Below are positions 41,787 through 47,235 of a stretch of 47,235 bases of DNA, one piece after another. A program made the position numbers and the translations under genes. The stretch is taken from NCBI GenBank assembly GCA_947457935.1, contig CANGXP010000009.1:1-47235 (forward strand), given 5' to 3'. The notes under the pieces are model-generated. The model saw only the letters and a list, made by a program, of their open reading frames with translations. It made no database searches and was not told where the DNA came from. The first letter of the stretch is position 1, and the number at the start of each line of letters is the position of its first letter. The DNA is from Alphaproteobacteria bacterium (GTDB lineage Bacteria; Pseudomonadota; Alphaproteobacteria; JAJTHO01; CANGXP01).

Positions 41787-42932
41787 TTATAGCCCCGCCA
41801 AACTCTGCTCCAAATCCGCAATCAAATCCGCACTGTCCTCAATCCCCACAGACACCCGCAACAGGTTTTTCGGAATCGGCGCATCTTCCCCTTCAATGGA
41901 AACGCGGTGCTCAATGAGGCTGATTGTCCCCCCAATGGAGGTGGCAACTTTAAACAGCTTCACCCGTTGGCACACGGTCAACGCAGCGGCTCTGCCGCCT
42001 TTCACTTGAAACGAGAACATGCCGCCAAAGCCGCCCGTCATCTGCTTTTTCGCAATGGCGTGTCCTTTGTCAGATGGCAATCCCACATATTGCACGGCTT
42101 CCACAGCGGGGTGTTTCTCTAAGAATTCTGCTAATGCTAAAGCATTTGCCGAGGCAGCCCGCACCCGCAAGTGCAACGTCTGCATCCCGCGTAACAACAG
42201 CCACACATCAAACGGGCTAGGCACTGCGCCAATATCCTTGCGTAAGCGTCTTACCAGCGTCCATTCGTCGTTTTTTGCAGCGGTGGTAATCGCGCCCATC
42301 ACCACATCATGATGCCCGTTGAGGTATTTTGTGGCAGATTGCATCACATAATCCGCGCCCAACGTCAGCGGTTTAGTAAGGGCAGGGGAGGGGACGGTAT
42401 TATCCACAATCACCTTTGCGCCAATGGGTTTAGCAATTGCCACCACAGCGGCAATATCGGTGACAGGCCACAGTGGATTCCCGGGGGTTTCAATCCAAAT
42501 CGCTTGCGGGGTTTGGGCAGTGATTTTTGCCTGTAAATCCTCAAGGCTATCGTTTTCGTAAAAATCAGCGGTATAGCCCCACCGTGGCGCAAGTTCCCGC
42601 AGCCACCGTCCAAATGTGAGGAACGCCGTTTTCGGCGCAAGGATATGACTGCCTTTCGGCATCATCAACAACAGTAAAGAATATGCCGCCATGCCTGAAG
42701 AGACAACAATACTGTCTGCTCCCCGTTCTAATTGGGTGAGCAGTGCTTCTGCTTGATGGAACGAGGGGTTTTCATCGCGGGCATAGAGTAACCCTGCTTG
42801 ATAACCGTCATCCGTCACGGTGCGTTGATAGGTTACAGCAGGGTGAATACCCGCCACAATGCCGCCTGTTGTGGGGTCACCCAGCCCAAGGCTTTGCGCG
42901 GCAAGTGTTTCGTCAGAAAAAGAATGTGTCAT
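41787..42932 (-). CDS. Cys/Met-metabolism PLP-dependent lyase (cystathionine gamma-synthase/beta-lyase family)
   Basis: 381 residues from MTHSFSDETLAAQSLG. PLP forms a Schiff base with Lys202 in SATKYLNGHHDVVMG; VVSSGMAAYSLLLLM, IETPGNPLWPVTDI and VIVDNTVPSPALTKPL are the cofactor-binding motifs. The C-terminal domain has SIGGTISLIEHRVSI and LLRVSVGIEDSADLIADLEQSL. It moves sulfur between cysteine, homocysteine and methionine; the exact reaction cannot be fixed from sequence. An in-frame ATG 111 bases upstream overlaps yggS and adds atypical residues, so it is rejected. Confidence 0.9.
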   Translation of the reverse strand: MTHSFSDETLAAQSLGLGDPTTGGIVAGIHPAVTYQRTVTDDGYQAGLLYARDENPSFHQAEALLTQLERGADSIVVSSGMAAYSLLLLMMPKGSHILAPKTAFLTFGRWLRELAPRWGYTADFYENDSLEDLQAKITAQTPQAIWIETPGNPLWPVTDIAAVVAIAKPIGAKVIVDNTVPSPALTKPLTLGADYVMQSATKYLNGHHDVVMGAITTAAKNDEWTLVRRLRKDIGAVPSPFDVWLLLRGMQTLHLRVRAASANALALAEFLEKHPAVEAVQYVGLPSDKGHAIAKKQMTGGFGGMFSFQVKGGRAAALTVCQRVKLFKVATSIGGTISLIEHRVSIEGEDAPIPKNLLRVSVGIEDSADLIADLEQSLAGL

Positions 42933-42973
42933 GGTATGAAAATAGGGGGGAATGCCCGTTGTAACAAGGGTTT

Positions 42974-43615
42974 TTATCGACTGCCAAAAATCGCCGTTCC
43001 CACCCGTATGTGTGTTGCGCCGAATTTGATGGCGTCTTGCCAATCGTTGCTCATACCCATGCTTAAGTATGGCAAGTTGTGCGCGGCGGCTAAGTCCTTT
43101 AAATAAGTAAAATGCGGGGCAGGAGGCTCATCCACAGGCGGAATGCACATCAATCCAACAACGGGCAGGTGCAGGGTATCTTTGCAATATATAATAAATT
43201 CATTCGCTTCTTGTGGCAAAATCCCCGCCTTTTGCGGCTCATTGCCTGTGTTCACTTGAATATAAAGCTTAGGCAATACCGTGCCCCGTGCTTGTTCTTT
43301 AGCAAAGGCATCCGCTAGTTTTTTTCTGTCTAAAGTCTCAATAACATCAAAGTGTTCTATTGCTTCTTTAATCTTATTTGTTTGCAGGGCACCAAGGAGA
43401 TGCAACTCTATATCGGGGTAGTGCTCCTTCAAGGCGGGAAACTTCAGCATCGCTTCCTGCACCCGATTTTCCCCAAACACCCGTTGCCCCAACGCTATCG
43501 CCTGTTCAATCGTCGCAACAGGGTGGGTTTTGGACACCGCCACAAGTTGCGTCATGGGGGAATGCTGTTGCAACAGGGTTGTAATCTGTGCAAGATTTTG
43601 CGCGATGCTGTTCAT
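42974..43615 (-). CDS. yggS: YggS-type PLP homeostasis protein
   Basis: 213 residues from MNSIAQNLAQITTLLQ. Lys29 in LVAVSKTHP binds PLP; FGENRVQEAMLKFPAL, HLLGALQTNKIKEAIEHFDVIETLD, VNTGNEPQKAGI, GLMCIPP and LSMGMSNDWQDAIKFGATHIRVGTAIFG follow in the family order. It binds PLP without a known catalytic role and maintains vitamin B6 and amino-acid balance. It sits just upstream of another PLP enzyme and diverges from thiE with overlapping 5' ends. Confidence 0.95.
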   Translation of the reverse strand: MNSIAQNLAQITTLLQQHSPMTQLVAVSKTHPVATIEQAIALGQRVFGENRVQEAMLKFPALKEHYPDIELHLLGALQTNKIKEAIEHFDVIETLDRKKLADAFAKEQARGTVLPKLYIQVNTGNEPQKAGILPQEANEFIIYCKDTLHLPVVGLMCIPPVDEPPAPHFTYLKDLAAAHNLPYLSMGMSNDWQDAIKFGATHIRVGTAIFGSR

Positions 43616-44189
43616 AGACTCCATTTTAGGGCGTAAATCCCCGCTGCCAAGGGCAATTCTTCTCACCGATGCTGAGCGCGATGTTGACTATGCAAAAATT
43701 CTGCACCGTTGGCGGCGGCAACCGCTCCTTATTATTGTGCGGCATTGGCACGCAACGGGACAAGAAGCCCTGTTCAAGCAATTAAAGCCCCACGCTAGCA
43801 CCCCGCATCATTTCTCCTTCACCAACCCTGCTCTTGCGGCAAAACACCGCTTAAAACATCTCCATGTACCAGAAAAAACGCTTAAACAGCGCGGCACGCT
43901 CAATCTCCCACCTTTAAAAAAACGTTTTATCCTCACAACAGCAGTACACTCCTTGCCCGCCCTGAAGCGAGCCGAGCGGGCAGGGGTGCACGCTGTGTTG
44001 CTCAGTCCCGTTTTTCCTACCCAAAGCCATCCTCATGGAAAAACGTTGGGTGCACACCAATACCGCCTTATTGCACGCCAAACACGGCTGCCCGTCTATC
44101 CTCTTGGGGGGGTAACACCGAAAAATATTGCCCGTCTTTATCACACACGTTTGAGAAAACGTATCGCAGGGCTTGTTTTTTACTTGTAA
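43605..44189 (+). CDS. thiE: Thiamine phosphate synthase, short alphaproteobacterial form
   Basis: 194 residues from MLFIDSILGRKSPLPR. PRAILLTDAERD, KHLHVPEKTL, ILTTAVHSLPALKRAERAGVHAVLLSPVFPTQSHP and YPLGGVTPKNIARL follow the ThiE/TenI barrel, including the GGV phosphate loop. It joins the pyrimidine and thiazole phosphates of thiamine. No thiD or thiG is adjacent, and TenI-like specificity cannot be excluded. The start is uncertain; the one chosen overlaps the yggS 5' end by 11 bp on the other strand and lacks a good ribosome-binding site. Confidence 0.75.
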   Translation: MLFIDSILGRKSPLPRAILLTDAERDVDYAKILHRWRRQPLLIIVRHWHATGQEALFKQLKPHASTPHHFSFTNPALAAKHRLKHLHVPEKTLKQRGTLNLPPLKKRFILTTAVHSLPALKRAERAGVHAVLLSPVFPTQSHPHGKTLGAHQYRLIARQTRLPVYPLGGVTPKNIARLYHTRLRKRIAGLVFYL

Positions 44190-44375
44190 ATTTAATCAAA
44201 ATACTGTTTTACAACGTCCTGTCTCTAGGAATATTTGTGGCGTAAAAATCACACACTCTATATTCTCTCTTGAGAGGGCATGTAAAAGTATTGCTTTAGG
44301 CAGGTATTTCTTGATTATGGGCGTTACAAAATGGCTCTATTGAGTTTTTTTTCACTAAGGATGGAGAAACAAAGA

Positions 44376-45551
44376 ATGAAAAAGATTTTACTCAGCACCA
44401 CAGCAATGGTTGGCGCGTTTGCGTTATCCCAAGCTGCTGCTGCTCAAACGGCAACAACTGCCCCTCTCACCATTTACTTGGGCGGTCAAATTGACTTCCT
44501 CGCAGGTATTGTGCGTGAAAAAGACAACTTCCAGAAGCGTGACTACACAGCAAAAACAGACACAAGCGTGATGTTGACTGTAAAAAGCAACAACAGCGAT
44601 GTTGTTGATTACGGTGCGCGCATTCAGTTGCTCCCAAGCCAAAACGATTCAGATGATACAGATGAGTATGTAATCTTCGTTGAAGGTCAGTACGGTACAT
44701 TAGAAGCAGGTGCAACTGATGGTCCTGCTGAGCGTTTGGCAGTAACCGCTCCTGATGATTTCGGAACAGGTGGCGTGAATGGTAAAGCAACACAATTCAC
44801 AACAAACACAGGTCTTAATGATGGTCTGTTGTCTGTTGCTGGTATCGACAACGCTTTTTACGCTTTCGATGACAACGGTGCGACAAAAATTGCGTACTTC
44901 TCTCCTCGTTATGAAGGCTTCCAATTCGGTGCAAGTTTTGCGCCAGATGGTTCAGCTACAAAAAACAACCGTACAAAAAACAACCGTACAGGTGCATTCA
45001 CTGCTCCAACTGGTACAACAAACGGTTTGTTGAATGTTGAGTCTTTTGACAGCTACAGAGAACTTGTGTTGAACTACGAAGGTGAATTCGAAGGCGTTGG
45101 CGTTGCAGCGTCTTTGGGCTACGTTGGTGCAGATGCTAAAGAAGACACAACAGGCAATAAATACCAAGACTTGAACGCCATTCAAGCTGGTTTGCAGTTG
45201 GGTTATGAAGGCTTCACCTTCGGGGGTGGTTATGTAACACAGGGTGAGTCTGGTTACCAACAAAGCTCGCCTAGAAACGACGAAATGGAAGCATATAACG
45301 TTGGTCTGCAATACGAAACAGGCCCCTTCATCGTTGGAACAAATGCTTTGTTCTCTCGTAACGAAGGCGATCAAGCGGTTGCAGGCGACGACAAGTACAA
45401 TGCGTACAGCGTTGGTGTAACATACAAAGTTGCTCCGGGCTTAAGCACCTACGTTGAAGGGACAAACTTCAACAGCAAAGGTACAAGCAGCAGTGTACAG
45501 TCTAACAACGATGCAACTGTTGTTATTCTTGGGACATCACTCGCGTTCTAG
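44376..45551 (+). CDS. Outer-membrane porin
   Basis: 391 residues from MKKILLSTTAMVGAFALSQAAAAQ, a signal peptide probably cut after AAAA. TAPLTIYLGGQIDFLAGIV starts a series of alternating beta strands, and the chain ends in a terminal Phe (VVILGTSLAF), the usual outer-membrane insertion signal. It fits trimeric gram-negative porins of alphaproteobacteria. Codon choice is strongly biased (many GTT, GGT, CGT, GCA), which suggests very high expression. A loop near residue 205-215 has a tandem duplication (KNNRTKNNRT). A GGAG ribosome-binding site and a strong terminator frame the gene. Confidence 0.9.
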   Translation: MKKILLSTTAMVGAFALSQAAAAQTATTAPLTIYLGGQIDFLAGIVREKDNFQKRDYTAKTDTSVMLTVKSNNSDVVDYGARIQLLPSQNDSDDTDEYVIFVEGQYGTLEAGATDGPAERLAVTAPDDFGTGGVNGKATQFTTNTGLNDGLLSVAGIDNAFYAFDDNGATKIAYFSPRYEGFQFGASFAPDGSATKNNRTKNNRTGAFTAPTGTTNGLLNVESFDSYRELVLNYEGEFEGVGVAASLGYVGADAKEDTTGNKYQDLNAIQAGLQLGYEGFTFGGGYVTQGESGYQQSSPRNDEMEAYNVGLQYETGPFIVGTNALFSRNEGDQAVAGDDKYNAYSVGVTYKVAPGLSTYVEGTNFNSKGTSSSVQSNNDATVVILGTSLAF

Positions 45552-45582
45552 TCTGAACAGAGTTTTGCTATAATTAAAGAGG

Positions 45583-45610
45583 AGGGGTGGCGTAAGCTGC
45601 CCCTTTTTTT
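45583..45610 (+). terminator. Rho-independent terminator after the porin gene
   Basis: AGGGGTGGC and GCTGCCCCT form a stem with one or two wobble or mismatched pairs and a GTAA loop, followed by a run of seven or more T residues. It starts about 30 bp after the stop codon. Confidence 0.88.
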
Positions 45611-45674
45611 GTCTTGTATGTATTGGCTGTGCTATAGTCAACGCGATGAGAGGGTATAGAGAAAGGCGTGTATA

Positions 45675-45806
45675 ATGGTGTTGCACAATAAATTGCAGAT
45701 ATTGCCTATTGCAGACAGTTTTGACCATGCAGGCGAGACTAACGAACGGCGAGGAGTTGACGTAAAGTCAATGAGCACCGAGAGAGACGGCGCAGCCCAT
45801 GGATAA
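45675..45806 (+). CDS. Possible short upstream reading frame before fic
   Basis: 43 codons, MVLHNKLQILPIADSFDH...DGAAHG, ending six bases before the Fic gene ATG. I recognise no family, and there is no antitoxin motif of the S/TxxxEG type. It could be a leader peptide or a chance open frame; only its tight position before fic argues for it. Confidence 0.2.
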   Translation: MVLHNKLQILPIADSFDHAGETNERRGVDVKSMSTERDGAAHG

Positions 45807-45812
45807 AGCTTT

Positions 45813-46406
45813 ATGCGACAGGCAATAATAAACCAGCTTGAATTGAACAGAGCAGAAGAAAAAATCAGCAAACAAAAAGCCAAGCAGTTTTTTGAGGGTG
45901 GGGCGATCAATCACGTGGAGGTTGGCACGTTTCAAGGGCTTGCACAGATTCATGCGTATTTATTTGGCGACATATACGAGTTTGCGGGAAAAATGCGGGA
46001 TGTGAATATTGCAAAAGGCACCTTCCGCTTTGCGCCCTTAATGTATCTCGAAAAATCTTTGGAAAATATTACCAACATGCCACACGGTAATTTTAACGAG
46101 ATTGTGGAAAAATATGTGGAGATGAATATCGCGCACCCTTTCCGCGAGGGGAATGGGCGTGCTACAAGGATATGGCTAGATTTAATTCTCAAAAAAGAAA
46201 TACGGCAGGTGATTGATTGGAACGCCGTTGATAAAGCAGAGTATTTTTCCGCCATGGAGCGCAGTGTGATTAAAGATATTGAAATCAAGCATCTTTTTCA
46301 CCAAGCGTTAACCAGCAAGATAGATGACCGCGCAACTTTTATGAAGGGTATTGATATAAGCTATTACTACGAAGGGTATAGTGAATTCAGGATTGAGGAT
46401 TTGTAG
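45813..46406 (+). CDS. Class III Fic-domain AMP-transferase with built-in inhibitory helix
   Basis: 197 residues. The active-site loop HPFREGNGRATR (108-119) has the catalytic His and the anion- and metal-binding residues. FQGLAQIHAYLFGDIYEFAGKMR and FRFAPLMYLEKSL form the helical core. The C-terminal helix SYYYEG (183-188) matches the [S/T]xxxE[G/N] inhibitory motif in the position seen in class III Fic proteins such as Neisseria NmFic, where oligomer state controls AMPylation of target and self. I infer the same control here. The gene appears to stand alone after the porin terminator. Confidence 0.9.
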   Translation: MRQAIINQLELNRAEEKISKQKAKQFFEGGAINHVEVGTFQGLAQIHAYLFGDIYEFAGKMRDVNIAKGTFRFAPLMYLEKSLENITNMPHGNFNEIVEKYVEMNIAHPFREGNGRATRIWLDLILKKEIRQVIDWNAVDKAEYFSAMERSVIKDIEIKHLFHQALTSKIDDRATFMKGIDISYYYEGYSEFRIEDL

Positions 46407-47235
46407 TTCTTTTTGTTCACACGCATTGTCACGGGGCTGGTAAATCATCACGCCTGTCACCCAAAAACCACATGTCAAGCAAAATCACCCGCCCCACCTT
46501 GACTTTTTTACAAAAATCGTGCTACATCTACACCTGATAGACGTATCACCGCTCTTGAAAGCAAAGAGAGCACCACGAAGGCGGCACAGAAAACATGGCT
46601 TGGCTTGCTTACAGTCCATGGTATCTGTGAACTACCCCCCTTTCCTTGCCGTGTCCCCACGATTCGCTCTAGGATGCAGACACGCGCTAATGCCAAAACA
46701 TGATGGCTGAAGAAGGTCGCACTGTATAGCAGTGCTTGTCTGGCAGATGATAACAACGGGTTTGATGGTTGTTTGGCAATGCCTCGACAGTGTTAAAACG
46801 TGGCGCAAGCTTTGTGATAACGCTAAAGAGACAAAACCCAAATTTCTATTCATCCCCCGCGCATCGGCGATCAAAAATGCGTGATCGTTATGGGAACCAA
46901 GGAGAGCCATCATTATATGCGTCTCACCTCCCTCGGCAACAAGCACACACTCTTTAACAAGAGTGTCAGGCGATCATCATGTCGGATACAATTCTGTGCC
47001 GCCTACTTTTTTTAAGAACTCTCCCCCTGAGCGGAAAACCGCATCGGGGTTTTTGGTGTGGGCGGGGTTTGATGTTTGGAAAATACCCATACCATCTTGG
47101 CGTGATGTACAGCAAAACGCTTTTGCGCTCCCGCATTATCGCCGCGCGCTCTTCACCGTTTAATTGATTGTATCTTTGTTCCATAACAACACCTCTGTCC
47201 TTCTTTTAACAGATCAGTGTTGCACTTGCTTCTTG
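46407..47235. other. Gene-poor region, probably with decayed mobile DNA
   Basis: 829 bp with no convincing complete gene on either strand. Several short open frames exist but none matches a known family and codon use is irregular. Only the right edge holds a recognisable signal, an IS30-like transposase start. The area may be old insertion-sequence debris or non-coding RNA-free spacer. Confidence 0.5.
46966..47184 (-). pseudogene. IS30-family-like transposase N-terminus, decayed
   Basis: The frame starts MEQRYNQLNGEERAAIMRER, which looks like the start of IS30-family transposases (a short polar N-terminus before the helix-turn-helix). After about 20 residues the translation loses any resemblance in all three frames, so the gene seems truncated or rearranged. 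Upstream of its start, at the window's right edge, lies AGTGTTGCACTTGCTTCTTG on the plus strand, which could be the terminal repeat. No matching second end is visible in the window. Confidence 0.35.

Noticed and set aside
1-47235. tRNA or rRNA genes
   Set aside because: I looked in the intergenic regions for T-loop (GTTCGANNC) and acceptor pairing patterns and saw none; a covariance-model scan would be decisive.

Overview
This 47 kb window is chromosomal DNA of an alphaproteobacterium. The lineage call rests on the DUF1013 protein, the DUF3035 lipoprotein, the plant-type GshA, the GatCAB amidotransferase and the CarD regulator. GC content looks moderate (judged by eye, not computed). The density of interspersed palindromic repeats recalls deep-branching or host-adjacent alphaproteobacteria (Rickettsiales, Holosporales or Micavibrio-like). 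The set of metabolic genes is too broad for a strongly reduced obligate parasite. I cannot name the genus.

Layout. 0-5.2 kb: ybgC-tolQ-tolR-tolA (envelope Tol complex, without tolB/pal) and a membrane protein fused to a spermidine-synthase-like domain, all on the minus strand. 5.3-11.3 kb: a tiny unknown gene, rph, pgk, glnD and dnaQ. 11.5-14.4 kb: minus-strand phoU-phoB followed by an overlapping GT-C-like membrane protein. 14.4-14.7 kb: a divergent intergenic region with a perfect consensus parS site. 14.7-20.9 kb: plus-strand small membrane protein, mtaB, ftsY, a glycosyltransferase, lspA, a BamF-like lipoprotein and Sua5. 21-26 kb: three sugar-transferase genes interleaved with infC (AUU start) and the DUF1013 gene trcR. 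26-33 kb: carD, a class I aldolase, a proline-rich membrane protein, isocitrate lyase and malate synthase, with a GIY-YIG nuclease and repeats between the last two. 33-39.6 kb: an orphan gene, ruvX and gatC-gatA; a compact AT-rich three-gene module separates gatA from gatB. 39.7-46.4 kb: gshA, a PIN toxin-antitoxin pair with a palindromic operator, a Cys/Met-metabolism PLP lyase, yggS, thiE, a porin and a class III Fic protein. 46.4-47.2 kb: no intact gene; an IS30-like transposase start and end-like sequence lie at the right edge.

How the genes work together. Aldolase and Pgk serve gluconeogenesis or glycolysis, and AceA plus AceB form a complete glyoxylate bypass, so growth on acetate or fatty acids is likely. 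GlnD and PhoB/PhoU sense nitrogen and phosphate. TolQRA, LspA, the BamF-like lipoprotein and the porin build the outer envelope. At least five glycosyl- or sugar-transferase-like proteins suggest a surface polysaccharide. GatCAB, infC, rph, mtaB and sua5 support translation and tRNA maturation.

The most unusual content is the repeats. One family (ATACC...GGTAT ends) sits exactly between stop and start codons. Another palindrome is inserted in frame inside a glycosyltransferase. A 304 bp MITE-like element supplies the stop codons of both flanking genes. Hairpin repeats of different families share interchangeable inner modules, and a small GIY-YIG nuclease gene is wedged between arms of one family.
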